Below are positions 18,911 through 28,258 of a DNA stretch of 64,000 nt, one piece after another. Made by a program: the position numbers and the translations under genes. The stretch's first letter is position 1, and each line of letters begins with the position of its first letter. The stretch covers positions 62,001 through 126,000 of the forward strand of contig JAHIYE010000014.1 in the NCBI GenBank assembly GCA_018815325.1, in the 5' to 3' direction. This DNA is from Gammaproteobacteria bacterium (lineage in GTDB: Bacteria; Pseudomonadota; Gammaproteobacteria; Burkholderiales; Burkholderiaceae_C). The notes under the pieces were generated by a model. It had not been told where the DNA came from. It made no database searches and saw nothing but the letters and a program-made list of their open reading frames with translations.

Positions 18911-19276
18911 ATGAGTGCAGTTGCTGAAAACATCCAGACCGAAATGCCAACCCCCATTGTGTTCACCGACAGCGCAGCGGCCAAGGTGGCTGACCTGATT
19001 GCCGAAGAAGGCAATCCGGAGTTGAAATTGCGCGTGTTTGTGCAGGGCGGGGGCTGTTCGGGCTTCCAGTATGGTTTCACCTTTGATGAAATCACCAACG
19101 AAGATGACACCACCATGACCAAGAACGGTGTGTCCCTGCTGATCGATGCCATGAGCTACCAGTATTTGCTGGGTGCCGAGATCGACTACAAGGAAGACCT
19201 GCAGGGCGCGCAGTTTGTGATCAAGAACCCCAACGCCACCAGCACCTGCGGCTGTGGCTCCAGTTTCTCTGCTTAA
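18911..19276 (+). CDS. erpA: Iron-sulfur cluster insertion protein ErpA
   Basis: A-type carrier that delivers Fe-S clusters to apoproteins. The three ligand cysteines are present: one in [10 protein letters not shown] and two in TCGCGSSF at the C-terminus. The ATG at 18911 with GGAG six bases upstream gives 121 residues; an in-frame TTG at 18899 is rejected. It is convergent with anmK, leaving twelve bases between the two stop codons. Confidence 0.96.
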   Translation: MSAVAENIQTEMPTPIVFTDSAAAKVADLIAEEGNPELKLRVFVQGGGCSGFQYGFTFDEITNEDDTTMTKNGVSLLIDAMSYQYLLGAEIDYKEDLQGAQFVIKNPNATSTCGCGSSFSA

Positions 19277-19288
19277 GGCAAAACCGGC

Positions 19289-20413
19289 TCAGGCCGGGTA
19301 AATGGATCCGAGAATACGGGCGCCTCTGGCGCCCGTAACGCTTTTCAGGCTGCCGGTTTCGCGCAGCAGGGCCTTGCGGGCCAGCCAGGCAAAGGCCGTT
19401 GCTTCTACCTGTAATGGAGCCAGGCCGTGGTACAAGGTTGAGAGCACTGCCAGCGATGGCAAATTCGCCTGCAGGCGCGCCATGAGATGGGTGTTGAGGG
19501 CGCCGCCACCGCACACCACCAGTGTCCTGGCCGAGCCGGCATGCTGTTGCACGCTGTGGGCACAGGACACCGCAGTCAACTCCGCCAGAGTGGCCTGGAC
19601 ATCGACCGGCGAGACATGCGCAAAGCGCTGCAGGCGTGAGTCGAGCCATGCCGCGTTGAACAAATCCCGCCCTGTGCTCTTGGGTGGAGGCAGTGCAAAA
19701 TAATCCTCACCAAGCAAGGCCGCCAGCAAGGGTGCATGTACCTGCCCGCTGGCAGCCCATGCTCCAGCCGCATCAAACGGCTCACCCTGGTGCTGCAGGC
19801 ACCAACCATCCATCAGCGCATTGCCGGGGCCGCAATCGAAACCAATGACCTCAGCACCGAGGACAGAGATGTTGGAGATGCCACCGATATTGAGCACTGC
19901 GACTGTTTCGTCGGGCCGGCCGAACATGGCCTGGTGAAAAGCCGGTACAAGAGGCGCGCCCTGGCCACCGGCCGCGAGATCGCGGTTGCGGAAATCGGCC
20001 ACCACATCGATGCCCGTGAGTTCTGCCAGCAAGGCGGGATTGTTGAGCTGCCAAGTGTAGCCCGTGGCATCGAACTCCAATGGCCGGTGGCGCACGGTCT
20101 GGCCGTGGGCGCCAATGGCTTTAATGTCGGTACGGGCATGACCCGAGGCAGACAGCAAGTCCTCCACAACCCGGGCGTAGAGGCGACTCAAGGCATTGGC
20201 TGCCAGTGCCGCCCGGTGCAGTTCGTCAGGCCCGCTGCGGTTGAGCTCTAGCAGTTCCCGGGCTAGCGACTGAGGGAAGGGTTGGTAGGCATGATGAAGC
20301 CCGCTGGGGTGTGCTGTCGAGAGATCAACCAGCACACCATCCACGCCGTCGAGCGAAGTGCCCGACATGAGTCCGATGTAGAGCTCCGTCACACCATCTG
20401 CCCGGCCTGCCAA
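19289..20413 (-). CDS. anmK: Anhydro-N-acetylmuramic acid kinase
   Basis: Phosphorylates and opens 1,6-anhydroMurNAc released during peptidoglycan turnover, giving MurNAc-6-phosphate for recycling. The N-terminal motif LYIGLMSGTSLDGVDG is typical, as are GHDCGPGNALMD-like residues (FDCGPGNALMDGW) and VCGGGALNTHLM. The start is uncertain: TTG at 20413, two bases after the upstream stop, or GTG at 20392, which begins closer to the conserved block. It follows an M23 cell-wall peptidase on the same strand, and together they make sense as wall remodelling and recycling. 374 residues from the outer start. Confidence 0.95.
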   Translation of the reverse strand: MAGRADGVTELYIGLMSGTSLDGVDGVLVDLSTAHPSGLHHAYQPFPQSLARELLELNRSGPDELHRAALAANALSRLYARVVEDLLSASGHARTDIKAIGAHGQTVRHRPLEFDATGYTWQLNNPALLAELTGIDVVADFRNRDLAAGGQGAPLVPAFHQAMFGRPDETVAVLNIGGISNISVLGAEVIGFDCGPGNALMDGWCLQHQGEPFDAAGAWAASGQVHAPLLAALLGEDYFALPPPKSTGRDLFNAAWLDSRLQRFAHVSPVDVQATLAELTAVSCAHSVQQHAGSARTLVVCGGGALNTHLMARLQANLPSLAVLSTLYHGLAPLQVEATAFAWLARKALLRETGSLKSVTGARGARILGSIYPA

Positions 20414-20415
20414 GG

Positions 20416-21819
20416 CTAGAGGGCAGCCACGACTTGCAGGGAGGACGCAGCAGCGAGTTGCTTCCTGACGGACGCCGCTGCGAGGTCGAATTGTGGGCGT
20501 GCGGCGGCAGACACCGGGACGGTCTCGCTCTGGCGTGCTATGACCATCGGATCACGCTGGGTGCCGTTGACACGGAATTCAAAGTGCAGGTGCGGCCCGG
20601 TGGCCCAGCCGGTGGAACCTACGGCGCCGATGTTCTGGCCCTGGTCCACGGATTGGCCGCGCTTCACAAAGATGCGGCTCAGGTGGGCATAGACCGTGGT
20701 GTGGTTGCTGCGGTGCTTCACGAACACCACGTTGCCGTAGCCATTCTGCACACCGGCGAACTCGACCACGCCATCCCCCACCGAGCGCACGGGCGTGCCG
20801 GTCGGGCCGGCAAAATCAACACCAAGGTGGGCGCGCCAGGTTTTCAGGATCGGGTGGAAGCGCATCTTGAAGCCGCTGGTCACGCGCGAGAATGCGAGTG
20901 GCGAGGTCAGGTAGGCGCGGCGCAGGCTCTTGCCTTCCAGCGTGTAGTAGCCGCCCTTGGACAGGGCAGAAGTGGGGCGGGCAGCATCGTGGCCGGTGGT
21001 CGGGCTTGTCGCCAGTGGCTCCTGAAACCACATGGCTTGGAAAGTCTTGTTGTTGTTGACGAACTCGGTGCTGAGCACGCGGCCAGCACGCAGTGGCTCG
21101 CCGTCGCCCTCGAGTGTTTCATAAACAACCGAGAAACGGTCACCCTTGCGCAGGTCGCGATGGAAGTCGATGTCACCCGAGAAAACCTCGGCAATCTGCA
21201 TGGCCACGGCGTCGGGGATGCCGGCATCGTCGGTGGTTGCGAAAAGTGACGACTGGATGATGCCGCCAGACAGACGCGTAGAGGCGGTCAGTGCGGCGGT
21301 CTCCAGACGAGAGCTGAAGCCTTGAGCGGTTTTCTCGACCACCAGGCGTTTGAAAGTGCCATCGTCATCCGGGCTCCAGCGCAGCACGAGCTTGCGCAGG
21401 GCATGGGTGTCAGAGGCCTCGACCGTGACGCTACGGCCCGTGCGGCCCAGCAGGTTGCGGTTGGTCAGCGGGTTGCTGCGCAGGAAGGCTGCAGCTGCGG
21501 AATCGTCCACGCCCATGCGCTTGAGCAGCGTATCCGCTGTGTCGCTGGAACGGGTAGTGTCAGAACGGAACAGGTTGAACTGGTAGGCACCTAACGCCTC
21601 GGTCTGGGCCTGCAACGGCAGGGGCTCGACGGCCTCCACAATGTCGCGCACCGGCAGGTCGGAGGGATCGGGCGTCAGGGATGCAACGGCATAGGCACCG
21701 CCGCCACCAGCCAGCAACAAAACGGCCAATGCCGAGCTCAAACGTTTGGGGTGATTTTGGACCGCCTGGATTGCCATGGACAAAACAGTTTTCCCGGTCG
21801 TGATCAGCGTTTGTTTCAA
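20416..21819 (-). CDS. M23 family metallopeptidase (MepM-like murein endopeptidase)
   Basis: Envelope peptidoglycan hydrolase of the LytM type. The N-terminus has basic residues and a membrane segment near 28-47 (LSSALAVLLLAGGGGAYAVA), suggesting a signal anchor. The middle carries an OapA/LysM-like region, and the C-terminal M23 domain keeps the zinc and catalytic motifs HLGVDFAGPTGTP, TVYAHLSRI and GPHLHFEFR, so it should be active. Length is 467 residues. It is divergent from tyrS and probably co-transcribed with anmK two bases downstream. Confidence 0.92.
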   Translation of the reverse strand: MKQTLITTGKTVLSMAIQAVQNHPKRLSSALAVLLLAGGGGAYAVASLTPDPSDLPVRDIVEAVEPLPLQAQTEALGAYQFNLFRSDTTRSSDTADTLLKRMGVDDSAAAAFLRSNPLTNRNLLGRTGRSVTVEASDTHALRKLVLRWSPDDDGTFKRLVVEKTAQGFSSRLETAALTASTRLSGGIIQSSLFATTDDAGIPDAVAMQIAEVFSGDIDFHRDLRKGDRFSVVYETLEGDGEPLRAGRVLSTEFVNNNKTFQAMWFQEPLATSPTTGHDAARPTSALSKGGYYTLEGKSLRRAYLTSPLAFSRVTSGFKMRFHPILKTWRAHLGVDFAGPTGTPVRSVGDGVVEFAGVQNGYGNVVFVKHRSNHTTVYAHLSRIFVKRGQSVDQGQNIGAVGSTGWATGPHLHFEFRVNGTQRDPMVIARQSETVPVSAAARPQFDLAAASVRKQLAAASSLQVVAAL

Positions 21820-21960
21820 AAGGGAATCCCTAACTTCTTGTGAGTTGGTATTGGAAAGGCTGCAGGCTCAGGCCCCCAACGACAGCGCCACTTAAAATTC
21901 AGCGCTTAAACTGGGACCCAGTATATCTGTCTGGCCTCGGCGAGACAACGAAAAAACCAT

Positions 21961-23205
21961 ATGAATCAACCCTCAGATCCCATTTTTCCCGTAACCGATC
22001 GTGTCCGGGAGGCCATGGCGGTGTCGCTGCGTGGCTGCGAAGAGCTGTTGCCCGAAGACGACTGGCTCAAAAAACTGGCCCGCGCCGAGGCCAAAGGCAC
22101 GCCTCTGCGCATCAAACTCGGGCTCGATCCAACCGCCCCTGATATCCACATCGGCCACACCGTGGTGCTTAACAAGATGCGCCAGTTGCAGGACCTGGGG
22201 CATCAGGTGATCTTCCTCATCGGCGATTTCACCAGCCTGATTGGTGACCCCTCGGGCCGCAACAACACCCGCCCGCCACTCACACCCGAGCAGATCAAGC
22301 TCAACGCAGAAACCTACTACCGCCAGGCCAGCCTGGTGCTGGACCCGGCCCGCACCGAGATCCGCTACAACAGCGAGTGGAGCGAGCCACTGGGCGCCAG
22401 CGGCATGATCCAGCTGGCTTCGCGCTACACCGTGGCGCGCATGATGGAGCGCAATGATTTTCACGACCGCTTCAAGGCCGGCACCCCGATTGCCGTGCAC
22501 GAATTTCTCTACCCGTTGATGCAGGGTTACGACTCGGTGGCCCTCAAGTCGGACCTGGAGCTCGGTGGTACCGACCAGAAGTTCAACCTGCTCATGGGCC
22601 GTCACCTGCAGGCCGAATACGGCCAGGAGCCGCAGTGCATTTTGACCATGCCGCTGCTCGAAGGCCTGGACGGCGTCGAGAAGATGTCCAAGAGCAAGAA
22701 CAACTACATCGGCATCAGCGAGGACGCCAACACCATGTTTGCCAAGGTGTTGTCTATTTCCGACACCTTGATGTGGCGCTGGTACACCTTGCTGAGTTTC
22801 AAGAGCCTGGCCGATATCGAGGCGCTCAAAAAAGAAGTCGAAGCCGGGCGCAACCCGAAGGACGCCAAGGTCATGCTGGCCAAGGAAATCACCGCGCGCT
22901 TCCACTCTGCTGCCGCAGCCGATGCGGCCGAGCAGGACTTCATCAACCGCAGCAAGGGTGGCGTGCCGGACGAGATACCCGAGGTCTCGCTGCCGCTGGG
23001 TGAGGGGGGGGCGCCAGTGGGCATTGGCGCCCTGCTCAAGATGGCTGGCCTGGCCGCCTCCAGCGGCGAGGGCAACCGCCTGATCGATGGCGGTGGCGTG
23101 CGGGTGGACTCCAGTGTCGTCAGCGACAAGGGGCTCAAGCTCGGCGCAGGCAGCTATGTGGTGCAGGTAGGCAAGCGCAAGTTTGCACGGGTCACCCTGG
23201 CTTAA
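21961..23205 (+). CDS. tyrS: Tyrosyl-tRNA synthetase
   Basis: Class I synthetase that charges tRNA-Tyr. The signature HIGH occurs as [13 protein letters not shown] and the KMSKS loop as [12 protein letters not shown]. The C-terminal S4-like domain (about residues 350-414) contains [11 protein letters not shown]. The total of 414 residues and the motif spacing fit the TyrZ-like group. The start ATG at 21961 follows a purine run rather than a strong ribosome-binding site. The next genes on this strand include dtd, which removes D-Tyr mischarged by this very enzyme. Confidence 0.97.
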   Translation: MNQPSDPIFPVTDRVREAMAVSLRGCEELLPEDDWLKKLARAEAKGTPLRIKLGLDPTAPDIHIGHTVVLNKMRQLQDLGHQVIFLIGDFTSLIGDPSGRNNTRPPLTPEQIKLNAETYYRQASLVLDPARTEIRYNSEWSEPLGASGMIQLASRYTVARMMERNDFHDRFKAGTPIAVHEFLYPLMQGYDSVALKSDLELGGTDQKFNLLMGRHLQAEYGQEPQCILTMPLLEGLDGVEKMSKSKNNYIGISEDANTMFAKVLSISDTLMWRWYTLLSFKSLADIEALKKEVEAGRNPKDAKVMLAKEITARFHSAAAADAAEQDFINRSKGGVPDEIPEVSLPLGEGGAPVGIGALLKMAGLAASSGEGNRLIDGGGVRVDSSVVSDKGLKLGAGSYVVQVGKRKFARVTLA

Positions 23206-23240
23206 CGCGCATCCATCCTCTGAATAACTGGTCTGCGACT

Positions 23241-24155
23241 GTGAACGCCTCCCTCTCCCGGCTACTGACTCCGCAGCGCCTGCTCATGGCCTCGGTAGTG
23301 GTCGCCATCATCACCATCACGCTCAAGACCCTGGCCTGGTACATCACCGATTCGGTAGGACTCTTGTCCGACGCGATGGAGTCCTTTGTCAACCTGGCCA
23401 GCGCCATTTTTGCGCTGCTGATGGTGACGATAGCCAAGCGACCGGCGGATGACGACCACCCCTACGGGCACCACAAGGCCGAGTATTTTTCCTCGGGCTT
23501 CGAGGGCATCCTGATCATTGCCGCCGCGATGGGCATCATCTGGGCGGCCGGGCATCGCATTGTGGATCCCCAGCCGATACAGCAAGTGGGATGGGGTCTG
23601 GCTTTGTCTGTGGTCAGTTCGGCCCTCAACGGCTTGCTGGCCTGGGTGATGTTTCGTGTGGCCAAAGAGCACCGCTCTATTGCGCTGGAGGCCGATGGCA
23701 AACACCTGGTCACCGACGTCTGGACATCGGTGGGGGTGGTCATCGGTATCGGTGCGGTGGCCCTGACGGACTGGTTGTGGCTGGACCCGGTCGTGGCCAT
23801 TGGCGTGGCGCTCAACATCCTGCGCGAAGGGGCTCATCTCATGTGGCGCTCGTCACAGGGTTTGATGGACGAAGCGCTGGAGCCTGAGGTACTGGCGGAC
23901 ATCCAGAAGACGTTGGCCGAATTTGACCACCACACCATCCGCTTTGACCATGTGAGCACGCGCCGCTCCGGCCAGCGCCGCTTTGTGGACATGCACATGC
24001 ACATGCCCGCCACCTGGTCGTTGGGACGTGCAGCGGCCCTGCGCACGAGTGTGGAGCAGGCGCTGATGAGCGCGGTGCCCGGCCTGCGCGCCAGCATCCA
24101 GCTGCTGCCCAGCGACGTGGAAGCGCACTTTGATGACCAGAAGGACTTGATTTGA
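23241..24155 (+). CDS. Cation diffusion facilitator family transporter
   Basis: Inner-membrane proton-coupled exporter of divalent metals. It has six hydrophobic helices in residues 15-200, with the CDF metal sites in helix 2 ([11 protein letters not shown]) and helix 5 ([12 protein letters not shown]). A cytosolic ferredoxin-like domain carries a His-rich stretch ([11 protein letters not shown]). [10 protein letters not shown] is the conserved loop after helix 2. The start is GTG at 23241. The helix-2 site reads D-x3-E rather than the common D-x3-D or H-x3-D, so metal preference (Zn, Fe, Mn) cannot be called. Its end overlaps dtd. 304 residues. Confidence 0.93.
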   Translation: MNASLSRLLTPQRLLMASVVVAIITITLKTLAWYITDSVGLLSDAMESFVNLASAIFALLMVTIAKRPADDDHPYGHHKAEYFSSGFEGILIIAAAMGIIWAAGHRIVDPQPIQQVGWGLALSVVSSALNGLLAWVMFRVAKEHRSIALEADGKHLVTDVWTSVGVVIGIGAVALTDWLWLDPVVAIGVALNILREGAHLMWRSSQGLMDEALEPEVLADIQKTLAEFDHHTIRFDHVSTRRSGQRRFVDMHMHMPATWSLGRAAALRTSVEQALMSAVPGLRASIQLLPSDVEAHFDDQKDLI

Positions 24156-24598
24156 TCAGCGTGCTGCAGCGGGTGGCCGAGGCCCGCGTGGACATCGACG
24201 GCCAGACCGTAGGGGCCATCGGTGCCGGCCTGCTGGTGCTGCTGTGCGCCGAGCGCGGCGACACCGAGGCACAGGCCGACAAGCTGCTGGCCAAAATCCT
24301 CAAGCTGCGCATCTTCAGCGACGACGACAGGAAAATGAATCGCAGTGTGCAGGACGTGAACGGCGGTCTGCTCATCGTGAGCCAGTTCACGCTGGCAGCA
24401 GACACCAGCAGCGGCAACCGCCCCGGCTTTGCCAACGCCGCGCCACCCGATGAGGGGCGCCGTCTCTATGCGTTGTTTGTCGAGAAGGCGCGTGCAGCTC
24501 ACCCGCTGGTGCAGACCGGCCAGTTTGCTGCCGACATGCAGGTGCATCTGGTGAACGACGGGCCGGTGACGATCCCGATGCGCATGGCGCCGGATTGA
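24152..24598 (+). CDS. dtd: D-aminoacyl-tRNA deacylase
   Basis: Hydrolyses D-aminoacyl-tRNA (for example D-Tyr-tRNA), recycling tRNA and enforcing homochirality. The N-terminus [16 protein letters not shown] and the active-site segment [17 protein letters not shown] with the C-terminal NDGPVTIPM motif are typical. The start is a TTG overlapping the upstream stop, and it places the first residue exactly where Dtd proteins begin. 148 residues. The functional link with tyrS two genes upstream supports a shared transcript. Confidence 0.96.
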   Translation: MISVLQRVAEARVDIDGQTVGAIGAGLLVLLCAERGDTEAQADKLLAKILKLRIFSDDDRKMNRSVQDVNGGLLIVSQFTLAADTSSGNRPGFANAAPPDEGRRLYALFVEKARAAHPLVQTGQFAADMQVHLVNDGPVTIPMRMAPD

Positions 24599-24646
24599 AT
24601 ATTCAGCTTGGTCGTTCCGTAGCCCCATCATTCAAGGAGTCACGCC

Positions 24647-25327
24647 ATGCCCCTGTTAGGCCAAGCCGCCATGCTGCTCTCATTCGATGTCGAGCAGGAA
24701 GCCATTGCCGAGCACGACGACTGGCATACGCACGAGCATTTGCCAGAGCGGCTTTCCATTCCGGGCTTTGTGCGCGGCACGCGCTGGGTGGCCTTGCGTG
24801 GGCAGCCCCGCTACCTCGTGATCTACGAGGTGGAGCAACTCGCGACCTTGGCATCCGCCCCCTATCTGGAGCGCCTGAACAACCCCAGCCCCTGGACTAC
24901 CAAGATGATGCCCCACTACCGGGGCATGAGCCGGGGCTTCTGCTCGCTGACCGGCAGCTTTGGCCTGGGCCTCGGCCACGTCTGCCAGTTGATTCGCTTC
25001 AAGCCGGCAGCAGGTGCCGAAGCTGCGCTGAGCCAGTGGCTCACCGGCAACGTGCTGCCCGGCCTGCCCGCACGCCCCGGCCTCGGCAGCGTGCATTTGT
25101 TCGAAGGCGCGCTAACGCCTTCCATGACCAACGAGCAGCGCATTCGCGGGGCTGACGCGGGCGTTGACTGGGCGCTGGTCCTCACGGCCTTCCGGCAGCA
25201 AGACCTGGAACGCCTGGTGCAGACCGACCTGAACCGGCAGGCGCTGGAGCAGCAGGGGGCCACCGATGTCGTCGAGGGCCTGTATCGGCTGGACTATGCG
25301 CTGACCGAGCGCGAAGCCAAGGCCTGA
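24647..25327 (+). CDS. Uncharacterised protein, two dimeric alpha/beta-barrel-like halves
   Basis: No firm family name. The first half begins with a strand and then the block DWHTHEHLPERLSIPGFVRG, which resembles EthD/Dabb-type small barrels (a WH-EHxPERL motif followed by a Pro-Gly-Phe turn). The second half (from about residue 110) repeats the strand-helix pattern. No signal or membrane segment is visible. AAGGAG eight bases before the ATG makes the start clear. 226 residues. It is next to a Bug/AtuA catabolic cluster but on the opposite strand, so a role as a small-molecule decarboxylase or isomerase is possible but unproven. Confidence 0.75.
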   Translation: MPLLGQAAMLLSFDVEQEAIAEHDDWHTHEHLPERLSIPGFVRGTRWVALRGQPRYLVIYEVEQLATLASAPYLERLNNPSPWTTKMMPHYRGMSRGFCSLTGSFGLGLGHVCQLIRFKPAAGAEAALSQWLTGNVLPGLPARPGLGSVHLFEGALTPSMTNEQRIRGADAGVDWALVLTAFRQQDLERLVQTDLNRQALEQQGATDVVEGLYRLDYALTEREAKA

Positions 25328-25355
25328 GTTCTCCTCAGGCCCTGCACTGCGCCGC

Positions 25356-26339
25356 TTACTCCTGCTCGATACCCGCCGCCTTGATGATGCGGCCCCACTT
25401 GACCGACTCGGCCGCCTGGAAGCTGACCAGCTCTTTGGGGCTGCTGGTAAAGATTTCGATGCCGGTGGACTGGTAGAAGGGCGCAGCCGTGCTGCTGCGC
25501 GCCGCGTTGACAAGCAGTTCATTGAGCTTGCTGATCGCGGGAGCCGGCGTGCCGGCGGGCACATAGGCCGCGAACCAGTAGGTCATCTCATAACCCTTGA
25601 CGCCGGCCTCCTCGATGGTGGGCACATCGGGCGAAAGCGGGCTGCGCTTTTTGGTGGACACGCCCAGCGCCTTGAGCTTGCCAGCCTTGACCTGCGGCAG
25701 GCCGGTAGCCATGTCGGTGATCATCATGTCGATCTGGCCGGCCAGCAGGTCGGTCACGGCAGGCGGATTGCTGCGGTAGGGGATGTTGAGGATGTAGGTG
25801 CCGGTCAGCTGCTTGAACATCTCGCCGGCCACACGGCTCGATGAGCTGCCGCTGCCGAAGGTCAGTTTGCCGGGGCTGGCCTTGGCCAGTTTCACGAAAT
25901 CACCCACGTTGTTCACGGTCAGGCTGGGGTTGACCACCATGATCTGGCCGCCGCGCCCCAGCGTCGTGATGGGCTCGAAGTCCTTCACCGGGTCGTAGGG
26001 CAGTTTCTTGAACAGATGCTCGTTGGCGGCCTGCGTGGTGTTGGTGGTGATGAACACGGTGTAGCCATCAGGCTTGGCGCTCTTGGCGGCTTGCGCGCCG
26101 ATGAAGGCGTTGGCGCCCGGCTTGTTGTCAATCACCACGGTCTGCTTGCTCTCCTGCGACACGGCCTGCCCGATGGTGCGGGCCAGCTGGTCGGTGGCGC
26201 TGCCGGCGGCAAAGGGCACGATGAAGGTGATGGTCTTGTCCGGGAAACCCTGTGCGAACGACAGGCCGCAAGCGGCCAGCAGTGCGGCGCCGGCGGCGAG
26301 CTTCAGGGTGCGGGGGCTAGATGGTTTGGTTTTTTTCAT
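25356..26339 (-). CDS. Bug-family (TctC-like) periplasmic solute-binding protein
   Basis: Binding protein of the tripartite tricarboxylate transporter class, greatly expanded in Burkholderiales. The N-terminal signal peptide spans about residues 1-29 and ends in FAQG. The conserved ligand loop ITFIVPFAAGSATDQLAR follows, with later family motifs such as YGSGSSSS-like FGSGSSSS and GYEMTYWFAAYVPAGTP. It has 327 residues. No TctA/TctB permease genes are adjacent, which is usual for orphan Bug proteins. It is the last gene of the AtuA-like operon, so its ligand may be the substrate of those enzymes. Confidence 0.93.
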   Translation of the reverse strand: MKKTKPSSPRTLKLAAGAALLAACGLSFAQGFPDKTITFIVPFAAGSATDQLARTIGQAVSQESKQTVVIDNKPGANAFIGAQAAKSAKPDGYTVFITTNTTQAANEHLFKKLPYDPVKDFEPITTLGRGGQIMVVNPSLTVNNVGDFVKLAKASPGKLTFGSGSSSSRVAGEMFKQLTGTYILNIPYRSNPPAVTDLLAGQIDMMITDMATGLPQVKAGKLKALGVSTKKRSPLSPDVPTIEEAGVKGYEMTYWFAAYVPAGTPAPAISKLNELLVNAARSSTAAPFYQSTGIEIFTSSPKELVSFQAAESVKWGRIIKAAGIEQE

Positions 26340-26363
26340 GGTTTGTCTCCAGTGGGTTGTGAA

Positions 26364-26759
26364 TCAGGTATCGCGGGTGTTGCTGATTTCGATGTGGCTG
26401 CCCTTCAGCAGCGGCAGCAAGTGCGCCGGCAGGCGAATCGGCATGTCCAGCAGCCAGAACGACAGCGCCTTGCCGTGCGTGTCCAGGTTCAGCGCATCGT
26501 TGACGCCGCCGTCCAGCACATCGTCCAGCACAAAGTTCATGGCCCCCAGCGTGGGCAGCAGGTAGCGGGCCACGTGGCTGGGCTGACGGTGCGCAAAGTG
26601 CCGGGCTACAGCCTCCCCGGTGAGCTGTTCAACCAGCACCGGGTACAGCTCGGGGTGCCAGGCAATCACGCTGATGTTGGAGCGGTTGCCTTTGTCGCCG
26701 GTGCGGCCGTGGGCTGCGCGGTAGAGCGGGACGGTGATGAAGCCGGGTGTATCCATCAC
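26364..26759 (-). CDS. AtuA-related small protein
   Basis: Companion of AtuA-family proteins, about 100-130 residues in the family and 131 here. The diagnostic N-terminal motif is HGRTGDKGNRSNISVIAWHPE, and the C-terminus is the usual KALSFWLLDMPI. Its start overlaps the end of the upstream AtuA gene by four bases, so the two are translationally coupled and probably work as one enzyme. In citronellol-degrading Pseudomonas the atu genes handle acyclic terpenes; the substrate in this organism is not shown. Confidence 0.88.
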   Translation of the reverse strand: MMDTPGFITVPLYRAAHGRTGDKGNRSNISVIAWHPELYPVLVEQLTGEAVARHFAHRQPSHVARYLLPTLGAMNFVLDDVLDGGVNDALNLDTHGKALSFWLLDMPIRLPAHLLPLLKGSHIEISNTRDT

Positions 26760-28144
26760 GGCTCCAGCATGTCGAAGCCCGTGGGCACCGCATCACGCGG
26801 CACCAGACAGGACAGGGTGTTGAGACGAGGCGTCAGCGCGGTGCGCACACCGCCGCCGCCAGCGGGGCCGCAGGTGTAGAGCGCGGTCACCTCGCGGGTA
26901 AGCTGCTCGGCCTGCGCGCGCGCATCGCAGGCAGCGGCCACGCGCAGGCGTACATCTCGTGCATCGCGTGCATCGTGTGTGTTGCCACTGGTCTGGCTGC
27001 GCAGAAGATTGCCCGCGTCATCTCCCATCACGCTCAGCACACCAATCAGGTCCACCCGCAGGTCCAGCCCGCCCAGGCGCCGCCGCAGAATGTCGGCCGC
27101 CAGCCGGGCCCGCGCTTCGGCCCGCGGCCCGGCGTAGGAGATTTCGCCCTCGGCCAGCCAGCCGCCCTCATGGCAGACGTTGACCTTGAGCATCGCAGGC
27201 CGGGCATGGCCGCGCACATCCTGCAGGGCCACGCGGTTGTCGCCCGCGATGCTGACCGTGGCCTGGCTGATGTCAGCCACCACATCGGGGGTGAGGTAGG
27301 CCGCCGGGTCATGCACCTCGTAGAGCAGTTGTTCCTTCACGGTGGCCAGGCTCACCAGGCCGCCGCTGTGGTCGGCCTTGCCGATCACGCAGCCGCCCTC
27401 GGCATCGATCTCCGCCACGGGGAAACCCACGTCATCAAGATCGGGCACATCCTTGTAGCCCGGGTCGGCAAAGTAGCCGCCGCAGACCTGGGCGCCGCAC
27501 TCCAGCAGGTGGCCTGCCATGGTGGCGCGGGCCAGCCGGTTCCAGTCGTCGGCCTGCCAGCCGTGGTGCGCCATCGCCGGGCCCACGGTCAGCGAGGGGT
27601 CGGCCACCCGGCCCGCCACCACAATCTGGGCGCCCGCCTGCAGCGCGGCGGCAATGGGCTCGGCGCCGATATAGGCGTTGGCGCTGACCACCTTCACCCC
27701 CTCCATCTGCGCGCCCAGGTGGGTGCGCAGCAGTGCGTGGTGGGCGGGGGCCGACAGGTCGTCGCCATGCACCACCGCAATGCGGGGTGCAGCGCAGCCC
27801 AGCTCCTGCGCCATGCGCTGGATGTACCGTGCCGCCGCACGCGGGTTGGCCGCACCAAAGTTGCTGACGATGCGGATGCCGTGCTGCAGGCAGCGCGCCA
27901 GCACCGGGCGCAGCATGGCATCCAGCAGCGGCTCGTAGCCGGCCTGCGGGTCTTCGCGGCGGCGCAGCTGTGCCAGCGCCAGCGTGCGCTCGGCCAGGGT
28001 CTCGAAGATCAGGTAGGCGCTGCCGCCATGTTCGGCCAGGCGTGCGATCAGCGTGTCCACCACCGGGCCGGCCGCATCGACCCGGTCGCCGGAGAAGCCG
28101 GCGGCGCAGCCGATGAAGAGGGGGGCAGAGGTGGATTCAGACAT
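26756..28144 (-). CDS. Acyclic terpene utilisation AtuA-family protein
   Basis: 462-residue cytosolic protein of the AtuA family, associated with breakdown of citronellol/geraniol-type or other branched hydroxy acids. The N-terminus FIGCAAGFSGDRVDAA and the block NFGAANPRAAARYIQRMAQE are family hallmarks; VVAGRVADPSLTVGPA marks the middle. It heads a minus-strand operon followed by its small partner and a Bug binding protein, and is divergent from a LysR regulator 114 bases away. No acyl-CoA synthetase, carboxylase or thiolase is nearby, so this is only part of a pathway. Confidence 0.9.
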   Translation of the reverse strand: MSESTSAPLFIGCAAGFSGDRVDAAGPVVDTLIARLAEHGGSAYLIFETLAERTLALAQLRRREDPQAGYEPLLDAMLRPVLARCLQHGIRIVSNFGAANPRAAARYIQRMAQELGCAAPRIAVVHGDDLSAPAHHALLRTHLGAQMEGVKVVSANAYIGAEPIAAALQAGAQIVVAGRVADPSLTVGPAMAHHGWQADDWNRLARATMAGHLLECGAQVCGGYFADPGYKDVPDLDDVGFPVAEIDAEGGCVIGKADHSGGLVSLATVKEQLLYEVHDPAAYLTPDVVADISQATVSIAGDNRVALQDVRGHARPAMLKVNVCHEGGWLAEGEISYAGPRAEARARLAADILRRRLGGLDLRVDLIGVLSVMGDDAGNLLRSQTSGNTHDARDARDVRLRVAAACDARAQAEQLTREVTALYTCGPAGGGGVRTALTPRLNTLSCLVPRDAVPTGFDMLEP

Positions 28145-28258
28145 GCGTTGGGTGATCGGGTTGGCTCAATGTAGGCGGGTGGTTAAGATTTGTGAAATAG
28201 AAAATATGGATGGATTCATCCGTTTTCCAAATCAAATGCAACAGCACCGAGGCACACC

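Noticed and set aside
19316-19336. Perfect nine-base hairpin after erpA as an intrinsic terminator
   Set aside because: It lies inside the anmK coding end and lacks a T-run on either side; it may be only a coding coincidence.
26747-28174. Plus-strand open frame of about 475 codons opposite the AtuA gene
   Set aside because: No recognisable domain, biased composition, and complete overlap with a well-supported minus-strand gene.
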